A stretch of DNA of 64,000 nt, taken from NCBI GenBank assembly GCA_963807925.1, contig CAWEDP010000002.1, positions 2,108,001 through 2,172,000 on the forward strand, in the 5' to 3' direction. The notes beneath the pieces were generated by a model. It did not search any database, was not told the DNA's origin, and saw nothing but the letters and a program-made list of their open reading frames with translations. Made by a program: the position numbers and the translations under genes. The stretch is from CAWEDP01 sp963807925 (GTDB lineage: Bacteria > Acidobacteriota > Vicinamibacteria > Vicinamibacterales > CAVVIG01). Positions 40,975 to 50,761 of this stretch are shown here, one piece after another. Within the stretch, counting starts at the first letter, position 1. The number at the start of each line of letters is the position of its first letter.

Positions 40975-41973
40975 ATGGCCGCTCGCGCGCCCGCTCCGCG
41001 CCTCGACGAACCGGCAGCCTCGGTCATCGTGCCGGCCTATCGGGCCAGCCACGAGATCGCCGCGGCGCTGCGATCCGTCTTCAACCAGCGATGGACCGAC
41101 TTCGAGGTCGTCGTGGTCAACGACGGGTCGCCGGACACGGCGCACCTGCACCGCGTGCTCGCGCCGTTCCGCCACCGCATCCGCTACCTCGAGCAGCCGA
41201 ACCGCGGCCCCGCCGCCGCGAGAAACGCCGGGATCCGCGCGTCCACCGGCCGGTTCATCGCCTTCCTCGACAGCGACGATCTGTGGACGCCGGAATTCCT
41301 GCAGCGGCAGATCGCGTTCCTGCACCGGCATCCCGACTGCGACCTGGTGTACTGCGACGCGCTGCTCAGCGGTGAATCACCGGTCGCCGGACGCCGCTTC
41401 ATGGAGGTGGCGCCGTCGGACGGCGAGGTGTCGCTCCTGAGCCTGCTGGCGCCCCGCTGTACGATTCAGCTCTCGACGGTGCTGATGCGCCGCGAGTCGC
41501 TGCTGGCCGCCGGCGCCTTCGACGAGCGGCTGCGGCACGGCGAGGACCTCGAGCTGGTCCTCCGCTGCGCGCTGCGCGGCCTCACCATGGCGTACCAGCG
41601 CGAGGTGCTCGCCGAGCTCTGGACCGGACCCCTCAGCCGGTTCAGCAATCGCCTGCTCGAGATCGAGCGATCGTTGCAGGCGCTCGAGCGGTTCGGGCGC
41701 GACAACGTGCTGCCGGTCGAGGTGCGGACCGCGCTCCGCATTCGGGCCATGGCGCTCGTGGACCGGCTCGAAATCGAACGGGCGAAACGGCGCGTGCTGG
41801 AGGGAAATTTCGCCGCCGCCAGATACCACCTGGCCGCGCCGCGGCGCCGCGGTCTCAGGCTTCGCGCCGCCCTTCTTGCGCTGCGGGTCGCGCCCCGCCT
41901 CGCCCGGCGGCTGTACATCTCCATGTGGCGGCCGCTCTGGACGCCGTCGGCCGCGATGGCACACGTCGAGTAG
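40975..41973 (+). CDS. Family 2 glycosyltransferase
   Basis: This 332-aa GT2 enzyme has SVIVPAYRASHEIAAALRSV, VVVVNDGSPDT and the D-x-D motif in FIAFLDSDDLW. The later segment ERLRHGEDLELVLRCALRG carries the ED motif. The C-terminal 80 residues are helical and basic (ARRRGLRLRAALLALRVAPRLARRLY), which suggests membrane association. RBS AGAGGAG stands 7 bases before ATG 40975. Confidence 0.9.
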   Translation: MAARAPAPRLDEPAASVIVPAYRASHEIAAALRSVFNQRWTDFEVVVVNDGSPDTAHLHRVLAPFRHRIRYLEQPNRGPAAARNAGIRASTGRFIAFLDSDDLWTPEFLQRQIAFLHRHPDCDLVYCDALLSGESPVAGRRFMEVAPSDGEVSLLSLLAPRCTIQLSTVLMRRESLLAAGAFDERLRHGEDLELVLRCALRGLTMAYQREVLAELWTGPLSRFSNRLLEIERSLQALERFGRDNVLPVEVRTALRIRAMALVDRLEIERAKRRVLEGNFAAARYHLAAPRRRGLRLRAALLALRVAPRLARRLYISMWRPLWTPSAAMAHVE

Positions 41974-41981
41974 GTCCGCGA

Positions 41982-42836
41982 CTATGCCCGCCGCTTCGTC
42001 AGCTTCAGGCTCTCGTCCCACAGGCGCGTCGCGAGATCCGGATCGCGGGCCGTCGGGGACGGCTCGACGAGGCGGTTCTTCTCGTAGTAGCCGCCGCTCC
42101 GTCCGTCCACCTCCTGGCTGGCGGCGAGATACACGAGGCGCCCGGCGCCCTGTGACGGCGTCAGCATGAACAGGCGCTTCGCCACCGCGATCGGCGCTCG
42201 CACGTACCAGGGAAACCGCTCCTGCGTCCAGATGCGCGTGGCGACGCCGCCCGGGTGCAGCGCATTGACGGTGACGCCGCTGGTCTCGAGGCGTCGGGCG
42301 AGCTCTCTCGTGAACAGCACCTGCGCCAGTTTCGAGCGGCCGTAGGCGGCCATCACGGAATACCCGTCCCGCTCGAACTGCAGGTTCCCGAAGTCGATCG
42401 TCGCGTGACGGTGGGCCCCGCTCGACACGTTGACAATGCGCGACGGCGCGCTCGCCCGCAACAGATCGAGCAGCAGCGTCGTCAGCAGGAAGTGGCCCAG
42501 ATAGTTCGCCGCGAACGTCCACTCGAGCCCGTCCGCGGTCACCTGACGCGCCCGCTTGACGGATCCGGCATTGTTGACGAGCACGTCCAGCCGCGGATGG
42601 CCATTCCGAAAGGCCTGCGCCAGCGACTCGACCTGAGCCATCTCGGCCATGTCGCAGACGAGCAGCGAGACCTGCGGCGAGCCGCTGCGCGCGCGCACGG
42701 CAGCCAGCGCCTGTTCGCCGCGCGCGGCCTGGCGAGCCACCATCACGACGTCGGCGCCCACCGACGCGAGCCTGACGCTCGCCTCGAAGCCGAGCCCAGA
42801 CGACGCGCCCGTGATCAGAATCACCTTGCCGGCCAT
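41982..42836 (-). CDS. SDR-family oxidoreductase (retinol dehydrogenase-like)
   Basis: This 284-aa SDR has ILITGASSGLGFEASVRLAS, LVNNAGSVKRARQ, Ser in RIVNVSSGAHRH and Y-x3-K in AAYGRSKLAQVLFT. The HPGGVATRIW segment and KLTKRRA end fit the WWOX/retinol dehydrogenase-like group. ATG 42836 (MAGKVILI) is the natural start. It is convergent with the glycosyltransferase. Confidence 0.92.
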   Translation of the reverse strand: MAGKVILITGASSGLGFEASVRLASVGADVVMVARQAARGEQALAAVRARSGSPQVSLLVCDMAEMAQVESLAQAFRNGHPRLDVLVNNAGSVKRARQVTADGLEWTFAANYLGHFLLTTLLLDLLRASAPSRIVNVSSGAHRHATIDFGNLQFERDGYSVMAAYGRSKLAQVLFTRELARRLETSGVTVNALHPGGVATRIWTQERFPWYVRAPIAVAKRLFMLTPSQGAGRLVYLAASQEVDGRSGGYYEKNRLVEPSPTARDPDLATRLWDESLKLTKRRA

Positions 42837-42891
42837 CCCCGCTTCCACCCGACGATCATGGCCGGGGTAGCCGGGCTTTCTCAAGGACTTC

Positions 42892-44592
42892 TCATCGTCG
42901 TGCCGACCGAGGACGGCGGCGCGCGATGCGCGCGAGCGCGTCGCGCGTGATCACGCCTTCGATCCGCTGTGCGGCGGAACGGTGCACCACCGGCAGCAGG
43001 CCGCCGCTCTGCGCGAAGCGCTCCAGGACGACGTCGATCGGGTGATCCGGGTGGACGTGCGTGGCGGCGGTCACGATGGACGCCACCGGCGCGCTGCCGC
43101 GTCCGGCGTCCATCGCGTCCTGAAGACGGTCGCGTTCCACGACTCCCAGCAGCTCGTCGCGCGTGCCGACGAGCCACGCGTCGCCGTCGCCCTCGGCCAG
43201 GCGCCACATCGCTTCGATGGATCGCTCCGGCGGCACGAGCGCGGGATCGTGGTCCATCAGCTCGCGGGCCGTCCAGACGGCCGCGGGAGCGCGCAAGGCC
43301 AGGACGGGCAGGTGCACGCCGTCCTGGTGCAGGAGCGCGTGATAGATCGGCTCGGGCTGATAGCGCCGCGAGATCATGAAGCTCAGAAGGTTGGCGACCA
43401 TCAGCGGGACCAGGATCTGATAGTCCTGCGTGATCTCGAAGATCATGAAGACCGACGTCATCGGCGCGCGAATGATGCCGGCAAAGAGCGTCCCCATGCC
43501 GACCAGCGCGTAGGCGCCGACGTCGCCCGTCGGGAACGGCGCCACCCGATGGACGATGGTACCGACGACGCCGCCGGCCATCGCGCCGATGTACAGGCTC
43601 GGCGCGAAGATGCCTCCCGCGTTCCCCGACGCGTACGAGATGATCGTGGCCGCCAGCTTCAGGAAGCACAACGCGAGCAGCGTTCTGACGAGCAGGTCGC
43701 CGTTCAGCGCCTGGTCGACGTACTCGTACCCGACGCCCATGATGGCGGGCGACACGAGCAGCAGCGCCCCGATCGCGGCTCCGCCCATGGCCGGCTGGAA
43801 CATCCGGGTCGCCGCCGGCATCCGCTTGAAGCCGGCGCGCAGGGCCAGCAGGCCCTTGCAGAACAGCAGCGAGACCAGCCCGCCCGCGATGCCGAGAACC
43901 GCGTAGGCCAGCAGCTCGGCCGGGTGCACCAGGTGGTACGTGGGAACGCGGAACAGCGGCTCGTTGCCAAGAATCGACCGCTCGACGATGACCGACGCGA
44001 CCGACGCGACCACCGTCGAACCGATCAAGGTCGCGTTCATGTCGCCGATGATTTCCTCGAGCGCGAAGATCACCGCCGATACGGGCGTGTTGAACGCCGC
44101 GGCCAGCGCGCCGGCCGCGCCCACCGGAACGAGCTCCTTGACCCGCGCCGGCGACAGGCGGAACCAGCGGCCGATCACGGAGGCCAGGCCGGCGCCAATC
44201 TGCACCGACGGCCCTTCCCGGCCCATCGAGTGTCCCGACCCGATGCACAGCACGCCGGTCAGGAACTTGCCAATCGGAACGCGCGCGGGAATGACGCCGC
44301 GCTGGAGGTGAAAGGCCGCCTCGGTTTGCGGGACGCCGCTCCCGCGGACATCCGGGAACACCTTCGCCAGCAGCACCCCGGTGGCGATGCTCACGAGCGG
44401 CGGGACGAAGAAGAGCCTGGCGTGCGACGGCGTCAGGCCGAACAGCAGGTGGCTGAGCCGATCGATCGCCAGCGTGAACAGCACGGCGGCGAGTCCGGCC
44501 AGCACGCCGATCACAATCGAGAGCGCCAGGAAGAGCTGGCTCTCGCGAAGCCGGAGCTGCTGAGAGGCGGTCGGGGTCGGGTTCGACGTCAC
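42892..44592 (-). CDS. ClC-family chloride channel/transporter with CBS domains
   Basis: This 566-aa membrane protein has the ClC selectivity motifs GSGHSMGREGPSVQIG, GALAAAFNTPVSAVIFALEE and GNAGGIFAPSLYIG. The last 130 residues form two CBS domains (ELMDHDPALVPPERSIEAMW and SIVTAATHVHPDHPIDVVLERF). The GREGP Glu is present; the proton-pathway Glu was not checked. The GTG start overlaps the TPR gene by 4 bases. Confidence 0.93.
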   Translation of the reverse strand: MTSNPTPTASQQLRLRESQLFLALSIVIGVLAGLAAVLFTLAIDRLSHLLFGLTPSHARLFFVPPLVSIATGVLLAKVFPDVRGSGVPQTEAAFHLQRGVIPARVPIGKFLTGVLCIGSGHSMGREGPSVQIGAGLASVIGRWFRLSPARVKELVPVGAAGALAAAFNTPVSAVIFALEEIIGDMNATLIGSTVVASVASVIVERSILGNEPLFRVPTYHLVHPAELLAYAVLGIAGGLVSLLFCKGLLALRAGFKRMPAATRMFQPAMGGAAIGALLLVSPAIMGVGYEYVDQALNGDLLVRTLLALCFLKLAATIISYASGNAGGIFAPSLYIGAMAGGVVGTIVHRVAPFPTGDVGAYALVGMGTLFAGIIRAPMTSVFMIFEITQDYQILVPLMVANLLSFMISRRYQPEPIYHALLHQDGVHLPVLALRAPAAVWTARELMDHDPALVPPERSIEAMWRLAEGDGDAWLVGTRDELLGVVERDRLQDAMDAGRGSAPVASIVTAATHVHPDHPIDVVLERFAQSGGLLPVVHRSAAQRIEGVITRDALARIARRRPRSARR

Positions 44593-45791
44593 TGTTCGTT
44601 GAACCCGTGCAGGCGGCCAATCAGGAGCAGGGCCTGATCCGCGGGCGTCTGCGAGGCACAGGCCTGCTGGACTGCGCGCTCGGCCCGATACAGCTTTTCC
44701 ACGCCGGCCTCGACGTCGTCACGCGACAGCGAGCGCACCGGCTTCCCCTGCGGGACCGTCAACCCCTTGACCTCCAGGCGCAGCTGTTCGAGATCCCCGT
44801 CGGACGGCCCGCGCTGATCCGCTGGCCGCGCCAGACACAAGTCCATGGCCCGAAGCGCGACACCGGCGTTGGCGTTCAGGCGGCTCGATCGCTCCAATCG
44901 TGACAGCCCCGGGCCGAGGGGATCGCCCGTCAGCACGAGATCGGTGAGCGTCCTCAGCTCGCGGATGGCCGGCGAATCGGTCGTGGCCATGGCGAGCAGA
45001 CGGCGGGCCTGGCGGTAATCGCCGAGCCGAAAGGCTGCCTCGGCGGCGCCGGCCGCGGCCGCGGCGTCGTGACGGTCGCGCAGCACGAAGGTGTACTGCG
45101 CCAGGGCCCGGCGTTCGTCGCCGGCGTCCAGAAACAGCCGGCCGGCCTCGAGGTGCGCCGCCGCGTCGGTTTCCGGAAGGCTCGCGCTCAGCACGAGGAG
45201 CTCGGAGAGCGCGCGGTCCTGCTGGTGATGGCTCAGGAGGAAACGAATCAGCTCGACGCGGATCTGGCGCAGGGCGAGCGGATCGGCCTTCCACAGCGCG
45301 TCGAGCGTGGACTGAAAGTAGCGCACGGCCTGCGTCACGTCGTCCCGCTCCGCTTCGAGGCGCGCCAGCTGGAGCGTGACGTCCGGGTCGTCGGGCGAGG
45401 ACTGGCGCAAGCTCTCGAGAATCTGCTCGGCCGCTTCGGACTGATGCTGCGCGGCGAGACCGTCGGCCAGCGCCAGGCGGGCTCGCTTCGACACGGGATC
45501 CCTCGCCACGGCGCGCCGAAATGAGGCCACTGCGGCATCGAGCTGGCGCAGCTGCAGCTCGTGTTTGCCCTGCTCGAAGAGGATGTCGGCGTCAGCGAGC
45601 CGTACCCTGGTGTTCGCAATCGCCACCGCCCGCGTCGCGAAGAAGGCCGCCGCGGCCACGCCGGTGAGCACCAGCAGGAGAATCAGCTCGCGGTGAACCA
45701 GGCGGAAGCGCTGCTGTGCGGAGCACGCCGGGCAGCGGCCCGACGCCATCGGCCCGCCGCATACCGGGCACAACTCGGGTGCATCGTTCAC
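44589..45791 (-). CDS. Zinc-ribbon TPR membrane protein
   Basis: The N-terminal zinc ribbon has CPVCGG and CPAC pairs. One membrane helix (LILLLVLTGVAAAAFFATRAV) follows, then about eight tetratricopeptide repeats such as LRQLDAAVASFRRAVARDPV and RRALAQYTFVLRDRHDA. GTG 45791 is preceded by GGAGGG at suitable spacing; the longer frame to 46937 is antisense to another gene. It is translated before, and coupled to, the ClC channel, so it may act as a scaffold, though no such role is known. Confidence 0.82.
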   Translation of the reverse strand: MNDAPELCPVCGGPMASGRCPACSAQQRFRLVHRELILLLVLTGVAAAAFFATRAVAIANTRVRLADADILFEQGKHELQLRQLDAAVASFRRAVARDPVSKRARLALADGLAAQHQSEAAEQILESLRQSSPDDPDVTLQLARLEAERDDVTQAVRYFQSTLDALWKADPLALRQIRVELIRFLLSHHQQDRALSELLVLSASLPETDAAAHLEAGRLFLDAGDERRALAQYTFVLRDRHDAAAAAGAAEAAFRLGDYRQARRLLAMATTDSPAIRELRTLTDLVLTGDPLGPGLSRLERSSRLNANAGVALRAMDLCLARPADQRGPSDGDLEQLRLEVKGLTVPQGKPVRSLSRDDVEAGVEKLYRAERAVQQACASQTPADQALLLIGRLHGFNEQ

Positions 45792-45896
45792 TCTATGTCC
45801 CTCCTCTCGATCATAGCGGCTGCATCGTTTGAGCTCAAACCGCGAGTTGGATTCTGGACGGGGCCGTGATGTGATGGACTCCGAGGAGCGTGCGAC

Positions 45897-46919
45897 GTGA
45901 ACTATCGACCACTGGCGGATACCGGCGTGTTCGTCTCGGAGCTGTGCCTGGGCACGATGACCTTCGGCGGACGCGGCCAGATGTGGGAGAACATCGGGGG
46001 CCTCGAGCAGTCGGCCGTCGATGCCATCGTCCATCGCGCGCTCGACGAGGGTATCAACTTCGTCGACACGGCCAACGTGTACTCCGGCGGCGAGTCCGAG
46101 ACCATGCTGGGCAAAGCGCTGGCGGGCAGACGGCGCCAGGTCGTGCTCGCCACGAAAGTGCGCGGCCGCATGGCGAACGGGCCGAACGACGTCGGGCTGT
46201 CGCGGCTGCACATCGCCGCGGCGGTCGAGGCGAGCCTGACGCGGCTCGGCACCGATTGCATCGACCTGTACCAGATTCACCGGTTCGATCCGCTGACGAA
46301 CCTCGAGGACACGCTGCGCGCGCTGGACGATCTGGTGCGCGCCGGCAAGGTTCGCTACATCGGCTGCTCGAACCTCGGCGCCTGGCAGGTGATGAAGGCG
46401 CTCGCCATCTCGCGCGAACAACACCTCGAGCGCTTCCGGTGCACACAGTCGTACTACTCGCTCGTCGGCCGCGAGCTCGAACGCGAGATGCTGCCGCTCG
46501 TCCGCGATCAGGGGATCGGCCTGCTGGTCTGGAGCCCGCTGGCGGGCGGATTTCTGTCGGGCAAGTTCACTCGCGACCACACGGCGCCCGGCGCGCGCCG
46601 GGCGACGTTCGACTTCCCGCCGGTCGACCGCGAGAAAGGCTTCGCGATCGTGGACGTGCTGCGCGGCATCGCCGAGCGCAGCCGCACCACCGTCGCGCGA
46701 AGCGCGCTCGCGTGGGTGCTGGCGAACCCCCTGGTGACCAGCGTCATCATCGGGGCCCGCACCGTCGCGCAGCTGGAGGACAACCTCAAAGCCGTCGAGC
46801 TCGGGCTGGGGGCCGAGGATCTCGCCGCGCTCGACGGGGCGAGCCGGCTCGCTCCCGAGTACCCGGCGTGGATGGACGCGCTCGGCACCGACCGGCGGCC
46901 CGGCGAGCGACGGTTCTGA
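45897..46919 (+). CDS. Aldo/keto reductase
   Basis: This 340-aa TIM-barrel reductase has MTFGGRGQMWENIGGLEQ, Asp in NFVDTANVYSGGESE with catalytic Tyr, Lys in VVLATKVRGR and His in DLYQIHRFDPLTN. It continues with YIGCSNLGAWQVMKAL and WSPLAGGFLSGKF. It belongs to the broad group that reduces aldehydes and ketones with NADPH. The start is GTG 45897. Confidence 0.93.
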   Translation: MNYRPLADTGVFVSELCLGTMTFGGRGQMWENIGGLEQSAVDAIVHRALDEGINFVDTANVYSGGESETMLGKALAGRRRQVVLATKVRGRMANGPNDVGLSRLHIAAAVEASLTRLGTDCIDLYQIHRFDPLTNLEDTLRALDDLVRAGKVRYIGCSNLGAWQVMKALAISREQHLERFRCTQSYYSLVGRELEREMLPLVRDQGIGLLVWSPLAGGFLSGKFTRDHTAPGARRATFDFPPVDREKGFAIVDVLRGIAERSRTTVARSALAWVLANPLVTSVIIGARTVAQLEDNLKAVELGLGAEDLAALDGASRLAPEYPAWMDALGTDRRPGERRF

Positions 46920-46965
46920 GGGGGGCTCTCGGCGCACTCCCGCCGCAGAACCGGACGTGGCGCGA

Positions 46966-48293
46966 CTAGAGATCCACGCGGCCCGTGCTGTCGCCGAAGC
47001 TCTCCTGGTGCACGCCGACCTTGTCGAGCATCCCGAGCAGCAGATTCGACATCGGCGTCTGCGGCGGCGCGACGATGTGGCGGTTGCCCTGCAGCTGGCC
47101 CGACGCGCCGCCCACGAGCACCAGCGGCAGCGGATCGTGATCGTGCTGGTTTCCGTTGCTCATGCTGCTGCCGTAGAGAATCATCGAGTGATCGAGCAGC
47201 GTGCCGTCGCCGTCGGCGGTCCCGGCGAGCTTGCCGATGAAATACGCCGAGCATCTGGACGTGATACTTGTTGATCAGGGCGAACTGATCCATCCGCTCG
47301 CGTACGTTCGCGTGATGGGTGGCGCCGTGAAACCCGCCGCGGTTGCCGCTCGCCGGGTAGCTCGCAGGGCTGAGATCCTTGGCGTACATCAACGTCGCGA
47401 CGCGGGTCGTTTCGCTCTGAAACGCCAGGGTCAGCAGGTCGAACATCAGCTTCAGGTGATCCTCGAACGCTTCCGGCGTGCCGACCGGCGCGTCTGGCAC
47501 GCTCTCGGATCCGCCCAGGAGCGCGTTGCGGTCGAGCACGGTCCTGATGCGGCGCTCGATCTCGCGGATGTCGTCGAGATAGCCGTCGACGCGCTGGCGG
47601 TCCGAGGCGGGGAGCCCCTTCTGCAGCGCCAGCGTCTGCTCGCGGATCGAATCGAGAATGCTCCGATCCTCGCGTTTGCGGGCGAGGCGCTGCTCGGTCG
47701 TGCCGCCGTCGCCGAACAGCTTCTCGAACACCACCTGCGGACTGTTCTCCACCGGCAACGGGACCGTCGGCGTGCGCCAGGAAATGGTGTTGAAGTACGC
47801 GCAGCCGTAGCCCGCGCCGCAGCTCAGGCTGACGTCCTCGATGCCCAGCTCGATCGACGGCAGCGGCGTGTCCTGACCGATGTGCTGCGCCGCGATCTGA
47901 TCCATCGTGACCCCGACGCGGACGGCATTCTTCTGCGGCCTGCCCGCCGCTCAGGAAGATCGCGGCCGACCGCGCGTGCTCGGCGCCGGCGTCGGCGCCG
48001 GTGGCGCTGGCGTGGAAGAGGTTGCTCACGACGGTCAGGCGATCCCGGTACTTTTCGAGCGGCGTCAGCGTCTCGGAGAGGGAGAAGCCCTTGCCTTCGG
48101 TGGCCGGCGTCCACTTGTACATCGTCGCGCCGTGGGGCACGTAGAAGCACCCGAGACGCGTCTTCGGCGCGGCCGCGCTGTTCCTCAGGAGCGTCTGGGC
48201 GCCGACCATCGATTCAAGGAACGGCAGGCCGAGCGTGACGCCGGCGCCGCGGAGGAAGGTCCGCCGGGACAGGTGCTTCTTGGTGATGAACAT
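46966..48293 (-). pseudogene. DUF1552 protein, two frameshifts
   Basis: A Tat leader (SRRTFLRGAGVTLGLPFLES) and TRLGCFYVPHGATMYKW start the DUF1552 fold. The frame shifts at about 47943 (one extra base in CGGGC) into VGVTMDQIAAQHIGQDTPLP, IELGIEDVSLSCGAGYGCAY and SPASYPASGNRGGFHGATHH. It shifts again at about 47247 (one extra base) into YFIGKLAGTADGDGTLLDHS and ends at LLGMLDKVGVHQESFGDSTG. With both bases removed the gene is complete at about 440 codons. DUF1552 proteins accompany DUF1592 proteins and are exported; function is unknown. Confidence 0.8.
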
Positions 48294-48334
48294 TTATCGA
48301 TCTCCGAAACGAGGTGCTGGAACGAGGCGTGCGT

Positions 48335-50761
48335 TCACCGGCCCGTCCCTCTCATCTGGAACGCCTGGCTGTTGACGATGCCGAGCACGAGCGCGGAGAA
48401 ACGGTAGTCCTGTCGCGCGGCATCGCGGGCGATCGCCCGCACCGACGGCATGTCGTAGTACTGGGCCCGGCGGCCGACCGCGTACATCAGCAGCTTTTCG
48501 GTCAGCGTCTGCGCGAACGCATCGGGATAGTTGAGCAGCGCCGCCCGCAGGCTGGCCGGGCCGTCGATCGGCGTGCCGTCCACCAGCTGCCCCGACGCAT
48601 CGATCTGGAACCCCCGACTCGGTGGTGCGCCAGTGGCCGACGCCGTCGAAGTTCTCGAGGGCGAGGCCGATGGGGTCCATGATCTGATGGCAGCCGCGGC
48701 ACGGCTGATGCGTCCGGTGCTGAATCCATCCGATCCCGCACCGATCGTCGCTTCCTCGACGATGCCCTGTCCGCTCTTCTTTTCCGGGAACGGCGGCACG
48801 TTCGGCGGCGGCAGGGCGGCGGGCTGCCGAGCAGGTTGTCCAGAATCCAGGCACCGCGCGTGACGGGCGAGGTGCGGTTCGGGTCCGACGTCACCATCAG
48901 GATGCTGCCGTGCCCGAGCAGGCCGCGCCGCGCCGGGTCGGTGACCGTCACGCGGCGGAAGTCGCTGCCGTAGATGTTCGGGATGCCGTAGTGCCTCGCG
49001 AGCCGCTCGTTGACGAAGGTGTAGTCGGCGGTCAGCAGGTCGAAGATGCTGCGGTCTTCGCGCACGATGCTGTCGAAGAGCAGTTCGGTCTCGCGCTGGA
49101 ACGCCTGCCGCAGGTTGTCGTCGAAGTCGGGGAACACGAGGAGATCGGGGTTGCGGTTCTTCAGCTCCCGCAGGAAGAGCCACTGGCCCGCGAAATTGGT
49201 GACGAGCGCCTGGGAGTGCGGGTCCCGCAGCATGCGCCGCACCTGCTGCTGCAGCACGGCGGGTTCGTGCAGCTTGCCCTGCTCGGCAGCGGTCAGCAGC
49301 TCGTCGTCGGGAATGCTGCTCCAGAGGAAGAACGAGAGACGCGAGGCGAGCTCGAGATCCGACACGCGGTGCGCGGCGCCGGCGGGACACCGGATCGCGC
49401 TCGAACCGGAACACGAACTCGGGATCGGCCAGGATGCGGCGCAGCGCCATCTCGATGCCGCGATCGAAGCTCGGGTGGGTCTCGGCCGTCTCGGACTGCG
49501 GGCCCCGTCCCTCCCGATAGAACACCATGAGCCGCGAGAGGTCCGCGGCGGTCACCGGGCGCCGGAACGCGCGACGCGCAAGCGTGGAGATGATGGTTCG
49601 CGCGCACGACTCGTCGTCGGCATCCGGGCGCGGCGGCCGGCACACGAAAATCCGCGCGCGGCTCGGCGCATTCCCGGGGCCGGTCACGTCGTAGGGGCCC
49701 AGAATCTCGACGCCGGAGAGATGCGGCACGGTCGTGTAGCCGAACTGCACGCCCGTCTGCAGGTCGGCGGTCGTCGCGTCGAAGCGCTGGATGAGATCGT
49801 CGACGTAGGCGGCCGATTTCCTGATGAACGTGACGACGATCGTCTGCGGACCGGCCTTCATCGGCAGCTTGATTTCGAGCGGCGCGGCGGGCCCGCTGGC
49901 CGCGCCTCCGCGGATGTAGTAGTAGGGCACGGATCGCAGGTCGCGCAGCAGCACGCGCCCGCCGTTGACGGTCATTTCCAGCTGCTCGTCCTTCGCCGCG
50001 CCGCCGTACTGGGGGCCGAAGTTCACCTTCAGCAGCGAGAACTTGAACAGGTACTCGCCGTCGGCCGGGAAGTTGTGGCGGATGAGGATGCCTCCGCGGG
50101 TGCCGAGCGGCAGTCCGTCGATGTGCTTGTCCTGCGACAGGTCGCCCCGCACCTTGTAGGTGACCGACACCGGCCCGATGTCGGTGTCGCCGACCGCCAG
50201 ACGGCTGATCTTGCCCGCCGCGCCGACGTAGCGTTCGATGAGCGCCGGAGAGGTGCCGAGCACGTCGGCGATATTGTCGAAGCCCTCGGCCGAATCGTCC
50301 GGCGGCAGCAGCGTCGTCGCGTCGACGTCGAGGTCCAGCAGGTCCCGGATGGCGTTGGCGTACTCGGTGCGGTTCAGGCGATGGAGGCTGGTGGCCCCCG
50401 CGTTGGGGTGCGCGACCGCGTCGCGATCGATGGACGCTTCGATCGTGTGGCGGAGCGTTTCGAGCGTCGCGCGATCGGGCCGCGGCGCACCGCTCGGCGG
50501 CATCAGGCCCGCGCGCAGCTTCCGGATTGCCCGCTCCCAGGTCTCCGCGCCGGCCGACGGATGATCGACGTCGAGCCGCGCGAGCGTGACTCCGCCTGTC
50601 TTCAACGCGTCGCTGTGGCAGGTGACGCAGTACCTGGTGACCACGGCCCGCGCCGAGAAGTCGGCCGGGGACGCGGCGGCCGGGGACGGGCGCTGCTGCC
50701 CGTGACCGGTGGATCCCCACGCGACGATCAGCGCCGCCGCGAACACGACACCTCGCCTCAT
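48335..50761 (-). pseudogene. DUF1587/1595/1592/1588/1585 cytochrome protein, about five frameshifts
   Basis: The signal peptide (GVVFAAALIVAWGSTGHG), haem motif YCVTCHSDALKTGG, DUF1587 (LNRTEYANAIRDLLDLDVD) and DUF1595 (RRAFRRPVTAADL) are in one frame to about 49390. The frame then changes near 49387 (+1) into DLELASRLSFFLWSS (DUF1592), near 48828 (-1), near 48745 and 48728 (+1 each) into HQPCRGCHQIMDPIGLALEN (DUF1588), and near 48612 (+1, in a run of G). DUF1585 (LTEKLLMYAVGRRAQ) is in the first frame again. All domains are present and in order. Confidence 0.8.

Noticed and set aside
42982..44637. Forward frame of 551 codons antisense to ClC
   Set aside because: ClC motifs are all on the reverse strand in frame.
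47201..48238. Forward frame of 345 codons over the DUF1552 gene
   Set aside because: The reverse strand carries DUF1552 sequence in three consecutive frames, so the forward frame is a by-product.
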